Positions 30,421 to 42,938 of a stretch of DNA of 64,000 nucleotides are shown here, piece after piece. The notes under the pieces were generated by a model, which was not told where the DNA came from, ran no database searches, and was given only the letters and a program-made list of their open reading frames with translations. A program made the translations under genes and the position numbers. This DNA is from Ornithinicoccus hortensis (GTDB taxonomy: Bacteria > Actinomycetota > Actinomycetes > Actinomycetales > Dermatophilaceae), in the NCBI RefSeq assembly GCF_006716185.1, contig NZ_VFOP01000001.1, positions 930,001 through 994,000 on the forward strand, given 5' to 3'. Position 1 is the first letter of the stretch. Every line of letters begins with the position of its first letter.

Positions 30421-31404
30421 ATGTCAGATCCGACCGCACGCGCTCTCCGGCTCCTGTCCCTCTTGCAGACGCACCGGTTCTGGGCGGGGCCCGAGCTCGC
30501 GGGGCGGCTCGGCGTCTCCGAGCGGACCCTGCGTCGTGACGTGGATCGGCTCCGCGAGCTCGGCTATCGGGTTGGCGCCAGCCCCGGGGTCGCGGGCGGC
30601 TACCAGTTGGAGAGTGGCAGCACCGTCCCGCCGCTGTTGCTGAACGATGACGAGGCGGTCACCATCGCCGTGGGGCTGCGCACGGCGGCACTGTCAGGGG
30701 TGGGCGACGGCGACCAGACGTCATTGTCGGCGCTCGCCAAGATCGAGCAGGTGTTGCCGCGCAACCTGCGCCGGAGGGTGAGCGCCCTGCAGGAGCACAC
30801 AGTCCCGGCCAACCGTCCGGGAGTGCCGATCGATGCCGACGTGCTGGCCCAGCTCGCGCTGGCCTGCCGCGACCACGAACGGCTGCGCTTCCGCTATACC
30901 GACCGGGCGGGCCGGGAATCGGGGCGGCACGTGGAGCCGCACTCGCTGGTGCCGCGCGGGCGCAACTGGTACTTCGTGGCCTGGGACGTCGACCGGGTGG
31001 ACTGGCGTACCTTCCGGATCGACAGGCTGTCCCGTGTGCTGGCGACCGGGGTGCGGGTCCCCGAGCGCGAACTGCCGGCCAAGGACGCTGCCGAGTTCGT
31101 GCAGCAGGCGCATGGCGGGGGGAGTGGCGGCAACTTCCGCCGGCTCGAGGCTGTGGTGCGGATGCGGGCATCCCTGGAGGAGGTGCGTGCCCACTTCGGT
31201 CCCTGGGCCAGCAAGGCCGTCGAGGGTCCTGCTGGGACCGTCGAATGGCCGATCTGGGGGTCGACCGCCCAGGAACTGTTGGCCGCCCTGATCTGGATCC
31301 CCGCGGAGCTGGAGTGGGAGCTGGTCGGGCCCGACGAGGTGCTGGCTGCTGCCCGCGGCTTCGCGGACCGGGTGGCGTCCGCCGTCCACGCAAGCGACCC
31401 GTGA
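30421..31404 (+). CDS. HTH-WYL transcriptional regulator
   Basis: 327 aa from ATG 30421 (MSDPTARALRLL). N-terminal DeoR-type winged helix: LAGRLGVSERTLRRDVDRLR. Central WYL domain with RFRYTDRAGRE, HSLVPRGRNWYFVAWD and WRTFRIDRLSRV. A C-terminal WCX extension is present. Members bind nucleotide-like or nucleic acid ligands. The divergent ABC exporter is the likely target. Confidence 0.88.
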   Translation: MSDPTARALRLLSLLQTHRFWAGPELAGRLGVSERTLRRDVDRLRELGYRVGASPGVAGGYQLESGSTVPPLLLNDDEAVTIAVGLRTAALSGVGDGDQTSLSALAKIEQVLPRNLRRRVSALQEHTVPANRPGVPIDADVLAQLALACRDHERLRFRYTDRAGRESGRHVEPHSLVPRGRNWYFVAWDVDRVDWRTFRIDRLSRVLATGVRVPERELPAKDAAEFVQQAHGGGSGGNFRRLEAVVRMRASLEEVRAHFGPWASKAVEGPAGTVEWPIWGSTAQELLAALIWIPAELEWELVGPDEVLAAARGFADRVASAVHASDP

Positions 31405-31474
31405 CACTCGTCGGCGATCGCGGCGCTGTTGGGCGCTGGGTGGTGGGTTTGAAAACTTTTCGTACATTCTTTCG

Positions 31475-31490
31475 TCGAACGTATTGACGA
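31475..31490. promoter_or_regulatory. Degenerate SOS-box-like site
   Basis: TCGAAC-GTAT-TGACGA resembles the actinobacterial LexA box (TCGAAC-N4-GTTCGA): the left half is perfect, the right half is poor. It lies about 110 bp upstream of the HNH gene. Tentative. Confidence 0.25.
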
Positions 31491-31599
31491 GGTGGGGGTG
31501 GTGGGTTTAGATTAGGACAAACGTTCGGTTCGTGGCCGTTGGGGAAGGGTTGCTGGCCGGGTGTGGCAGGTGGGGTTTGCCCGTGGGAGGTGGGGGGTC

Positions 31600-33138
31600 G
31601 TGGCGGTACAACCGTTGGTAGCGGACGAGACGCCAGAGCACGGCCTCGCGCCGGGGCATGTGGTGGTGCGGGAGCATCCGGTGGAGTTGATGGTGGCGGG
31701 GTTGGAGGCGTCGTTGGGGTCGGCTTCGGTGCAGGCGTGGGCGGGGTTGGAGCCGGCGGTGGTGCGGTCGTTGTACGGGCGGGTGGCGCGGGTGGTCGAG
31801 CGGTTGTCGGCGCACAAGATGGCCGCCGCGAGGGTGTTGGAGACCGCGGGGACGGCCAAGGCCGCGGGGGCGGCGTCGACGGGGTCGTTGCTGGGTGGGG
31901 ACTTTGGTGGGGACCGGCGTGAGGGTGATGGCCTGGTCCGCCTGGGACAGACGTTGGCGCGTGCGAAGGCGTCTGGGACTGAGGGGGCGTTTGCTGCCGG
32001 GGAGATCACGCGGGCGCAGGCGCAGGTGATCGGGTCGATCCTGGGCGGCCTGGACGGTGACGTGACGCAGGGGGAGCGGGAGGCCGCGGAGGCCACGTTG
32101 TTGGGTGAGGCGCCGGGGTTGAGTTTGCGGGACCTGCGGGCCCGTGGGGACCGGATCACTGAGGCGTTCCGTCCCCCGGACCAGGTGGACCGGGATGAGG
32201 AACAGGTGGTGCGGGCGCGGGAGCGGGCGGCGTGGGCTGCCACGGAGTTCTGGATGCGGGATACGGGGGCCGGGACGTACCAGGGCGGGTTCACCATCCC
32301 GACCGTGGCCGGGGAGTTGTTGAAGACGATGTTGGACGCGGTCGCCTCTCCCCGCCGCAACCACTTGCGCCGCACCGACAACCCGACGAACAGCAACGGG
32401 GCCGGTAACGGGTCGGGTAATGCCACGGGCGCTTTCGGCCCGGCCGTCGGTAACGCCGGCAGCACTGGTGGTGTCGGCAGCACTGGTGGTGTCGGCGGCG
32501 CCGGGGCCGGTGGTGGCGGTGGGCCGGTGGGTGTGGTGGATGAGGGGTCGTATCAGCAGCGGTTGGGTCAGGCGTTCTGTGCGTTGATCGAGCATGCCCC
32601 GACCGATGGGTACGCGCCGGCCGGGGGTTCGGCGGCGGTGGTCGCGGTCTCGTTGTCGCAGGAGAAGCTGGTCTCGGGGATCGGGTGTGGGACGACCTCG
32701 ACCGGGGTGCGGTTGACGGCCGGGGAGATTCGCCGGTTGGCGTGTAACCAAAGGGTGTTGCCGCAGGTCTTTGACGGGTCGTCGTTGCCGTTGGATCACG
32801 GGGTCGCGCGGCGGTTGTTCACTCGGCATCAGCGGATCGCGATCGGTCAGCGGGACATGGGGTGTGTGATGCCCGGGTGTGACCGTCCTCCGGGGTGGTG
32901 TGAGTTGCATCATGCGGGGCAGCCGTGGGCTGCTGGAGGGCGTACGGACCTGGACCAGGGCGTGATGTTGTGCGCGTTCCACCACCACCTGGTGCATGAG
33001 CAGGGGTGGGTGATCAGGTTCCACCCCGAGGACGGGATCCCGGAGTTCCGGGCACCCGGGGCACCCAAGGACGCCTGGGTGAGGAATGCCCGGTACCGTC
33101 CACCGCGAGATCTCGGGGTGGCCCCCACAACAGCCTGA
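31600..33138 (+). CDS. DUF222/HNH endonuclease-domain protein
   Basis: 512 aa from GTG 31600, with GGGAGG 9 nt upstream (a GTG at 31561 is possible). An N-terminal DUF222-type helical region (to about 260) is followed by a Gly/Asn/Ser low-complexity linker (about 255-310) and a C-terminal HNH domain: GCVMPGCDRPPGWCELHHAG, then CAFHHHLVHEQGW, with zinc-binding cysteines and the HH/HN/H core. These multicopy actinobacterial proteins have unclear function; nuclease activity or mobile-element origin is assumed. Codon use is skewed to G-ending codons as in the 22-24 kb operon. Confidence 0.88.
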   Translation: MAVQPLVADETPEHGLAPGHVVVREHPVELMVAGLEASLGSASVQAWAGLEPAVVRSLYGRVARVVERLSAHKMAAARVLETAGTAKAAGAASTGSLLGGDFGGDRREGDGLVRLGQTLARAKASGTEGAFAAGEITRAQAQVIGSILGGLDGDVTQGEREAAEATLLGEAPGLSLRDLRARGDRITEAFRPPDQVDRDEEQVVRARERAAWAATEFWMRDTGAGTYQGGFTIPTVAGELLKTMLDAVASPRRNHLRRTDNPTNSNGAGNGSGNATGAFGPAVGNAGSTGGVGSTGGVGGAGAGGGGGPVGVVDEGSYQQRLGQAFCALIEHAPTDGYAPAGGSAAVVAVSLSQEKLVSGIGCGTTSTGVRLTAGEIRRLACNQRVLPQVFDGSSLPLDHGVARRLFTRHQRIAIGQRDMGCVMPGCDRPPGWCELHHAGQPWAAGGRTDLDQGVMLCAFHHHLVHEQGWVIRFHPEDGIPEFRAPGAPKDAWVRNARYRPPRDLGVAPTTA

Positions 33139-33188
33139 CCCCAACCCACCCACCGGACCACCGGACCCGGACCCCCACACGGGGCCCG

Positions 33189-33227
33189 GGACACCGGCAC
33201 GCCCACTAGCACCCCGGGGTGGTGTCC
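33189..33227. terminator. Hairpins between convergent genes
   Basis: GGACACC (33189-33195) pairs with GGTGTCC (33221-33227). A nested 12-bp palindrome CACCCCGGGGTG lies at 33210-33221. Sits between the HNH gene and the convergent SRPBCC gene; no T-run. Confidence 0.45.
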
Positions 33228-33285
33228 GGGCGTATGGGACTGCCGATGTCCTCGCCGGGGCGCGGCCATACGGCGGTCAGTCCGG

Positions 33286-34158
33286 TCAGTCCTCGGGTGA
33301 GGCGGCTGCCAGGCGGGCCTCGGCGAGAGCGTGGAGGACGTCGGCCCAGCCCGACTCGAGGTTGCTGGTGTCGCTCAGGGGGACGGCGAACGCGTGCGTG
33401 AGGGTGACCAGGGTGTCGGCACTGGGACTGGCACTGGCGCCGGCCGGCTGGTCGAGATCGGTGAACTCGACGGTCACGATGTCCTCGGGCGACCTGCCGT
33501 CCCCGGTCTCCCAGGTCCAGGACATGACGATCCGCTCTGGCTCGATCAGCTCGCGGTAGCTACCGGTCGCGCCGATGCCGGCCGACTCGGAGCGGATCCG
33601 GAACCGGCCGCCGGGCCGGGCATCGACCTCGTAGGTCGTGTCCGGCAGCCCGGCCCACCACCAGGTGGCCAGGCGTTCGGGTGTCAGCCAGGCGGCGTAC
33701 ACCTCGCTGCGGGGGGCGGGGACCTGCTGGGTCAGCGTGACGGAGCGGGCTGAGGAGGATGCCAGGTTGCCCAGGACGTACTCCCATCCCTGCCGGTAGG
33801 CCTCGACATCCCCGTCCGGCGCGACCGTGTGGGTGACCGTGATGAGTGTGCCGCCGTCGCGGGGGGCGAACTCGACGCGGACGTGCTCCTCGGGCCCGGG
33901 GCGGTCCTGGTCGAGCCAGACCCAGGTCATCTCGATCAGCCGGTGTGGCTCCAGGGCGAGGAAGCGGCCCTCGACGCCGATGCCCGCAGCGGGCGAGACG
34001 ATCCGGTAGGTGCCGTCGACCCGGCCGTCGACCTGGTAGGTCGTGTCGTCCATCGCGACCCACCACCACGTGGCGAGGGCCTCGGGGCTCAGCCAGGCGG
34101 CATACGCGGTCTCGGGTGGGGCGGCGACGTGCTGGGTGACGACGAGCGTCTGGTTCAT
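33286..34158 (-). CDS. Tandem SRPBCC (AHSA1-type) protein
   Basis: 290 aa built of two AHSA1/START-like domains. First: TQHVAAPPETAYAAWLSPEA to WEYVLGNLA. Second: VTLTQQVPAPRSEVYAAWLT to WADVLHALA. Each has the WWW-AMDD or WWWAGLPD ligand-cavity strand and the MTWVW/MSWTWE core. Fusion of two copies is less common than the single-domain form. It is coupled to the ArsR gene (ATGA overlap), a pairing typical of stress-response units. Confidence 0.88.
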   Translation of the reverse strand: MNQTLVVTQHVAAPPETAYAAWLSPEALATWWWVAMDDTTYQVDGRVDGTYRIVSPAAGIGVEGRFLALEPHRLIEMTWVWLDQDRPGPEEHVRVEFAPRDGGTLITVTHTVAPDGDVEAYRQGWEYVLGNLASSSARSVTLTQQVPAPRSEVYAAWLTPERLATWWWAGLPDTTYEVDARPGGRFRIRSESAGIGATGSYRELIEPERIVMSWTWETGDGRSPEDIVTVEFTDLDQPAGASASPSADTLVTLTHAFAVPLSDTSNLESGWADVLHALAEARLAAASPED

Positions 34159-34490
34159 CCCTGCTCCTCGGTGGTGAACGAGTCGGCGAGGTTGCCGAGC
34201 TGTTGGGTCCAGAAGGTGCGGTTGCGGCGCAACCAGGCCTCGGCGTCGGCCAGCGACTGCGGGCGCAGCGAGACGGTGACGGTGCGGCCGGACTTGGTGC
34301 GGTCGATGATGCCGGCGCGCTCCAGGACGCCGAGGTGCTTGAGGGTCCCGGGCAGGCTGATCGGCAGCTGGGCGGCCAGCGCGGAGACGGTGCTCTCCCC
34401 GGTGGCGAGCAGGCGCACCAGGTGCTGCCGGGTGGGGTCGCCGAGCGCGGCGAAGACCGCCGTGCTCGGGTCCGGATAAGAGTTAACCAT
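34155..34490 (-). CDS. ArsR-family regulator
   Basis: 111 aa from ATG 34490 (MVNSYPDPSTAVFAALGDPT). HTH region: VSALAAQLPISLPGTLKHLG and LERAGIIDRTKSGRTVTVSL. No metal-binding CxC motif, as in ArsR regulators paired with SRPBCC proteins. The start codon lies between two GTTAAC palindromes. Confidence 0.9.
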   Translation of the reverse strand: MVNSYPDPSTAVFAALGDPTRQHLVRLLATGESTVSALAAQLPISLPGTLKHLGVLERAGIIDRTKSGRTVTVSLRPQSLADAEAWLRRNRTFWTQQLGNLADSFTTEEQG

Positions 34491-34499
34491 CAAGTTAAC
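34482..34499. promoter_or_regulatory. ArsR operator overlapping start codon
   Basis: Two GTTAAC palindromes (34482-34487 and 34494-34499), centres 12 nt apart, flank the ArsR ATG. A TAGTTA/TAACTT -10-like element 6-10 nt before the ATG suggests a leaderless mRNA whose promoter is covered by the operator. Confidence 0.65.
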
Positions 34500-34565
34500 T
34501 ATTGCAGGGACAGAAGTGGCGGGCAAGGGGTCGCGCAACGGGTGACCGGCCAGTACGTTTACCCC

Positions 34566-36125
34566 ATGTCGAACCTGTCAATGTTGCTGGAACGGTCCGC
34601 CGAGCGCTACCCGACGAGGGAGGCGATCGTCCTCGGCGACACTCGACTCACCTACGCCCAGGTGAACGGGGCGGCCAACCAGGTCGCGAACCTGTTGGCC
34701 GGCAAGGGCGTCGGGCCGGGGGACAAGGTGGCGCTGAGCTGCCCCAACCTGCCGTACTTCTCGATGGTCTACTTCGGCATCCTCAAGACCGGCGCGACGG
34801 TGGTGCCGCTCAACGTGCTGCTCAAGGCCCGGGAGGTCGCGTATCACCTGAAGGACTCGGAGGCCACGGCATACGTCTGCTTCGAAGGGACCCCGGAGTT
34901 GCCGATGGCGCAGGAAGGGCACGCGGCCTTCGAGCAGGTCGACTCGTGCGAGCACTTCCTGGTGATCACGGCCGATCCCGGGGCCGACTCCCCGATCGAA
35001 GGCACCAGCACGTTGGGGCAGGGCATGGCCGGGCAGGAGCCGACCTTCTCCTCGCACGAGACCGCGGATGACGACACGGCCGTGATCCTCTACACCTCGG
35101 GCACGACGGGCCAGCCCAAGGGGGCCGAGCTCAAGCACTCCAACATGCTGTCCAACGCGCTGGTCTCGGACCAGTTGTTCGATGCGGACGCGGAGCGGCC
35201 GGACACCTACCTGTGCGTGCTGCCGCTGTTCCACTCCTTCGGGCAGACGGTCATCCAGAACGCCGGCTTCGCCTTCGGCGGCACCGTCGTGATGTTGCCG
35301 AGGTTCGAGGCGAAGGCGGCCCTGGGGCTCATGCTGCGGGAGCAGGTGAGCTTCTTTGCCGGGGTGCCGACGATGTACTGGGGATTGCTGGGGGCGCTGG
35401 ACGACACCGTCGACGTCGGGGCGATCGCGAAGAACCTGCGGGTCGCGGCCGCCGGTGGGTCGGCGCTGCCGGTCGAGGTGCACAAGGCATTCAAGGAACG
35501 GTTCGGGGTGACGATCCTGGAGGGGTACGGCCTGTCGGAGACCTCGCCGGTCGCCTCCTTCTCGGTCTTCGGGGAGGACCCGCGGGTCGGGTCGATCGGG
35601 GTGCCCATCCCCGAGGTGGAGATGAAGCTCATCCAGGCCGACTGGTCCGAGGTCGACCTGACCGCAGACCCCGATGCGGTGGGCGAGATCGCGATCAAGG
35701 GGCCCAACATCATGAAGGGCTACTACAACCGGCCGGAGGCCACCGACGAGGCGATGCGGGACGGTTGGTTCCGCTCCGGAGACCTGGGCCGCAAGGACGC
35801 CGACGGGTACTACTACATCGTCGACCGAGCCAAGGACATGATCCTGCGCGGCGGGTTCAACGTGTACCCCCGCGAGCTCGAGGAGGTCCTGATGAGCCAC
35901 CCGGCCGTCTCGCTGGCGGCGGTGATCGGGGTGCCGCACGAGTCCCTGGGTGAGGAGATCAAGGCGTTCGTGATCCCCGAGCAGGGGGCCGAGGTGACCG
36001 CCGAGGAGCTGGTGGCCTGGGGCAAGGAGCAGTTCGCCGCCTACAAGTACCCACGCAGCGTGGAGATCGTGGGCAACCTGCCGATGACCGCGACGGGCAA
36101 GATCCTCAAGCGCGAACTGGGCTGA
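34566..36125 (+). CDS. Long-chain fatty-acid--CoA ligase-like AMP-forming enzyme
   Basis: 519 aa, ANL superfamily. Phosphate loop YTSGTTGQPKGAEL, EGYGLSETSP, GWFRSGDLG, IVDRAKDMILRGG and catalytic Lys in TATGKILKRELG are all present. Activates a carboxylate (probably a medium or long-chain fatty acid) to acyl-CoA via acyl-AMP. ATG 34566 (MSNLSMLLERSAERY). It is divergent from arsR with 75 bp between. Confidence 0.92.
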   Translation: MSNLSMLLERSAERYPTREAIVLGDTRLTYAQVNGAANQVANLLAGKGVGPGDKVALSCPNLPYFSMVYFGILKTGATVVPLNVLLKAREVAYHLKDSEATAYVCFEGTPELPMAQEGHAAFEQVDSCEHFLVITADPGADSPIEGTSTLGQGMAGQEPTFSSHETADDDTAVILYTSGTTGQPKGAELKHSNMLSNALVSDQLFDADAERPDTYLCVLPLFHSFGQTVIQNAGFAFGGTVVMLPRFEAKAALGLMLREQVSFFAGVPTMYWGLLGALDDTVDVGAIAKNLRVAAAGGSALPVEVHKAFKERFGVTILEGYGLSETSPVASFSVFGEDPRVGSIGVPIPEVEMKLIQADWSEVDLTADPDAVGEIAIKGPNIMKGYYNRPEATDEAMRDGWFRSGDLGRKDADGYYYIVDRAKDMILRGGFNVYPRELEEVLMSHPAVSLAAVIGVPHESLGEEIKAFVIPEQGAEVTAEELVAWGKEQFAAYKYPRSVEIVGNLPMTATGKILKRELG

Positions 36126-36182
36126 CCCGCGGCGCCGGGCTTCCGACGAGCGGACGGCCGGTGCTGCTCCTATCGTGGAGTC

Positions 36183-36575
36183 ATGCATCGCAGTCGAATT
36201 GGAGTCGTGCTCATCGACCACCCGGAGGAGTCCGCCGCGGCCGCCACGACCTTCTGGTCCGGGGTGCTCGGGGGCCCGTCCGTCTCGGCGCAGGGGCCCT
36301 CGGAGGAGGACCCCTACCTGGAGTTGCCGTCGTTGCCGGGAGGGGTCGGTCTGGAGGTGCAGCGGACCGGCAGCGGGACCGCGCCGCGGGTGCACCTGGA
36401 CATCGAGACCGATGACGTCCCCGCGGAGGTCGCCCGGGTCGTGGCCCTCGGCGCCGAGGTCCTGGAGGACCGCACGGGGTATGCGATCCTGCGCGACCCC
36501 GGGGGCCTGGTCTTCTGCGTGGTGCCGGTGCAGCGGGAACAGGAGTTCGCGGAGCAGGCCGTCACCTGGGAGTGA
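36183..36575 (+). CDS. VOC/glyoxalase-like protein
   Basis: 130 aa single VOC domain: MHRSRIGVVLIDHPEE at the N-terminus, RVHLDIETDDV and DPGGLVFCVVPVQ at the end. Resembles the glyoxalase_6 group common in actinomycetes. Substrate unknown. It converges on metH, whose stop lies 22 bp away. Confidence 0.85.
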   Translation: MHRSRIGVVLIDHPEESAAAATTFWSGVLGGPSVSAQGPSEEDPYLELPSLPGGVGLEVQRTGSGTAPRVHLDIETDDVPAEVARVVALGAEVLEDRTGYAILRDPGGLVFCVVPVQREQEFAEQAVTWE

Positions 36576-36596
36576 GCTCGGCCAGGTGCGGTGCGG

Positions 36597-40256
<3,660 letters not shown>

Positions 40257-40375
40257 CTGCTCACCTCGTCTGCCACGGCTGTGGTCTTGGGGATACCTCC
40301 CCGGCAGGATAGCCCCTGCTGCAACGTACCCCGTGCGCCGGAACGTCTTAAGGTTGTGGACTTGAGGACGAGGCG

Positions 40376-40924
40376 ATGAGACTGTTCGGCCGAAGCGCCG
40401 AGCGGGCAGAGGTCGAGGCGTACGTCGCCTCGGCCATGCCGCGGTTGGTCGGACTGGCCCACGCCATGACGGGCAACAAGGCGGATGCGGAGGATCTCGT
40501 CCAGGACACCCTGGCCACGGTGATCACCAAGTGGGCCAAGGTGTCGGAGGCGACGAACATCGACGCCTACGTGCGTCGCACGATGGTCAACACGCTGATC
40601 AGCAAGAAGCGGCGCCGGTGGAACACCGAGGTCGTCTCGCACGAGGTCGTCACGGCCGACCGACCGCCGACGGGCAGCCCCGAGCTGCGCGACGACGTGT
40701 CCACGGGGGTCAGCAACCGCGATGCGGTGCTGGGGATGCTGCGCGAACTCCCGGAGCGGCAGCGCGCCGTGATCGCGCTGCGCTACTACGAGGACCTGCC
40801 CGACGCGGAGATCGCGCGGGCGCTGGACTGCTCGGAGCAGGCGGTCCGGAGCGCAGCGCACAACGCCATGAAATCGTTGCGCCGGCTGATGCCGGAGCAT
40901 GCAGGACAGGGGGCCACGCAATGA
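40376..40924 (+). CDS. SigE-family ECF sigma factor
   Basis: 182 aa. Region 2: [20 protein letters not shown] and [20 protein letters not shown]. Region 4: [40 protein letters not shown]. Typical of the actinobacterial SANT/SigE-family sigma-70 factors. Its stop overlaps the first of two membrane-protein genes (ATGA). A GGAAC at 40338 could be part of an autoregulated -35, but no matching -10 is evident. Confidence 0.9.
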   Translation: MRLFGRSAERAEVEAYVASAMPRLVGLAHAMTGNKADAEDLVQDTLATVITKWAKVSEATNIDAYVRRTMVNTLISKKRRRWNTEVVSHEVVTADRPPTGSPELRDDVSTGVSNRDAVLGMLRELPERQRAVIALRYYEDLPDAEIARALDCSEQAVRSAAHNAMKSLRRLMPEHAGQGATQ

Positions 40925-41910
40925 ATGGGGAGGGACGCACTCCGCGCAAGAGTCTGGATGACACGCTGCGCGAGGCGATGCACGGTGCACCGGACGGGTT
41001 CGACTACGAGGCGCTGGTCGCCGGGACCCACGAGCGGGCCGGGCGGATCCGGCGCCGGCGCGCCGTCGGCACGCTGGCCGCGGCGGCCGTGCTCGTGCCG
41101 GGCCTGATCGGCGGTGGGGTGCTGGTCAGCACGATGATCGAGGACCAGGCGGTCCAGCCGCTGCCCGCCGGGCCGAGCGAGGGCGCGGCGGACGGGGACG
41201 CCGGGGACGACCCGGCCACGGGGGACGCGTCGACCGCCACGGACGACGCTGCGCCGACCACGCAGGCGCCCACGACGCCGCCGTGGCAGGACGGGGAGCT
41301 GCCCGTGCCTGAGGGTGCGGAGGAGTCCGACACCGACTCGGGCAACGCCTGGGAGATCCCGGACCCGCGGCCGACGGGCGTCGCCTTCCTGGACGACCTG
41401 GGGGAGCCGCAGGAGATGTCGGCCTACCGGCGGACGAGTCCGGTCCTGGGCTCGATGACGTGCGACCGGGCGGACATCGCCGAGGACGCGATGGAGTCGT
41501 CGGGCACTGCGGAGTGGACCTACTACCCCGACGATGCCGACTACCCGGCCGTCACCATCACGGTCAGTGGCTGGGAGGACGGCGTCGGGGCGATGGACGG
41601 GCTCCGGGCGGACGAGTTGTTCTGCGCCTGGGACCTGGACGACAACGACGAGTCGGTGCAGGCCGAGACGTCCTGGCCGGGCCGCCCCGGTGAGGAGGAC
41701 TACTACCTCAACGAGGCCTACCCGGGGTTCGGCTACATGTCGGACACCTCGGTGAGCGTGTCCGTGGTCCGGACGGGTGACTACCTGGTGGCGGTGCGGG
41801 TCCAGGACGCGGACCCGGGGGTGGCCGAGGACGCCTCGACCGAGATCGCCGAGAAGACGGCCGAGAACCTCGCGGCTCTCGACCCGGAGCACGGGGGGAC
41901 GCAACGATGA
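40921..41910 (+). CDS. Membrane protein, probable anti-sigma factor 1
   Basis: 329 aa from ATG 40921. A short cytoplasmic N-terminus (LDDTLREAMHGAPDGFDYEA, HERAGRIRRRRA) precedes one transmembrane helix (VGTLAAAAVLVPGLIGGGVL, about 55-75). A long acidic Asp/Thr/Pro linker and an extracellular domain follow, containing DPRPTGVAFLDDLG and ending EIAEKTAENLAALDPEHG. No zinc motif. The coupled position after the sigma gene suggests an anti-sigma or co-sensor role. Confidence 0.75.
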   Translation: MNGEGRTPRKSLDDTLREAMHGAPDGFDYEALVAGTHERAGRIRRRRAVGTLAAAAVLVPGLIGGGVLVSTMIEDQAVQPLPAGPSEGAADGDAGDDPATGDASTATDDAAPTTQAPTTPPWQDGELPVPEGAEESDTDSGNAWEIPDPRPTGVAFLDDLGEPQEMSAYRRTSPVLGSMTCDRADIAEDAMESSGTAEWTYYPDDADYPAVTITVSGWEDGVGAMDGLRADELFCAWDLDDNDESVQAETSWPGRPGEEDYYLNEAYPGFGYMSDTSVSVSVVRTGDYLVAVRVQDADPGVAEDASTEIAEKTAENLAALDPEHGGTQR

Positions 41911-42899
41911 GGACGACCGAGGCGCCGAGGGCGCCGGACCCAGAGCTCGAACAGTGGCTGCGCAGCGCACTGTCCACGGCGGGGGAGGGATTCGACGCAC
42001 CCGGCCTGATCAGCACCACGCACCGCAAGGTGGCGCGACAGCGTCGCCGGCACGCGGTCGCCACGGTGGCGGTCACCGGGATGGCGGCAGTGGCGCTGGT
42101 CGCGACCTGGCAGGCCGTCGACCCGCTGGCGGGCACCTCGGACCTGCTGGACACGGCCTCCCAGCCGGACTCGGTAGCGCAGGAGTCAGTCGGGCAGGCC
42201 GGCGACCCGCTGCTGCAGCGGGACGGTGAGCCGACCGCGCAGGAAGGGGCCGTGCCCTGGCAGGAGGCCTCGCCGCCGCTGACCCAGGAGGAGCAGGACC
42301 TCGGCACGACCGAGGGGGAGACCGAACCGTCGCACGGTGACTGGCAGATCCCCGACCCGAGGCCGACGGGGGTGGCCTTCCTGGACGACCTGGGCGACCC
42401 ACAGCAGCACCTCACGGGTGACAACATGCCGCCGGTCGCCGGGATGGTCGGCAACGACGCTGCCCACGACACCGGGGCCACCCCGGTCGCCGGACAGAAC
42501 TGGTTCTACTACGCCGATGGTCAGGACCTGGCCTCGCTGACCGCCGAGATCACGGTCACCGGGTGGCAGGACGCGCCGGCGGCGATGGAGGGGTTGCGGG
42601 CGGACAACCTCCACTTCGCCTGGGACGTGGACCAGCTACCCGGCACCTGGCAGGGGCACGAGGACGATCCCGACCGGTTCGTGTTCGAGACCTTCGAGCG
42701 GACCGAGGACGACGGTGCGGGAGGGTTGACACCGCTGGGCGTCTACCAGACCAGCGCGGTGGTGCGGGTCGGGGACTACCTGGTCGCCGCCACGGTCACC
42801 GCCGACTCCCCGCAGGAGGCCGAGGAAGCCGCACGGGAGATCTCCGAGAAGGCGGCGGAGAACCTCGCCGTGCTGGACCCGGAGCACGGCACAGACTGA
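41907..42899 (+). CDS. Membrane protein, probable anti-sigma factor 2 (tandem paralogue)
   Basis: 330 aa, start overlapping the previous stop (ATGA). Same architecture: helical cytoplasmic part (LEQWLRSALSTAGEGFDA, STTHRKVARQRRRHA), one helix (VATVAVTGMAAVALVATW), Gln/Glu-rich linker, and an extracellular domain with the same DPRPTGVAFLDDLG and EISEKAAENLAVLDPEHG blocks. It arose by tandem duplication of the upstream gene. Confidence 0.75.
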   Translation: MRTTEAPRAPDPELEQWLRSALSTAGEGFDAPGLISTTHRKVARQRRRHAVATVAVTGMAAVALVATWQAVDPLAGTSDLLDTASQPDSVAQESVGQAGDPLLQRDGEPTAQEGAVPWQEASPPLTQEEQDLGTTEGETEPSHGDWQIPDPRPTGVAFLDDLGDPQQHLTGDNMPPVAGMVGNDAAHDTGATPVAGQNWFYYADGQDLASLTAEITVTGWQDAPAAMEGLRADNLHFAWDVDQLPGTWQGHEDDPDRFVFETFERTEDDGAGGLTPLGVYQTSAVVRVGDYLVAATVTADSPQEAEEAAREISEKAAENLAVLDPEHGTD

Positions 42900-42938
42900 C
42901 GGCACCGACTGACAGCGCCGGCTGACAGACTGGTCCCG

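Noticed and set aside
40257-40375. Cobalamin or SAM riboswitch upstream of metH
   Set aside because: Only 120 bp is available and no B12-box or SAM-IV-like core is visible.
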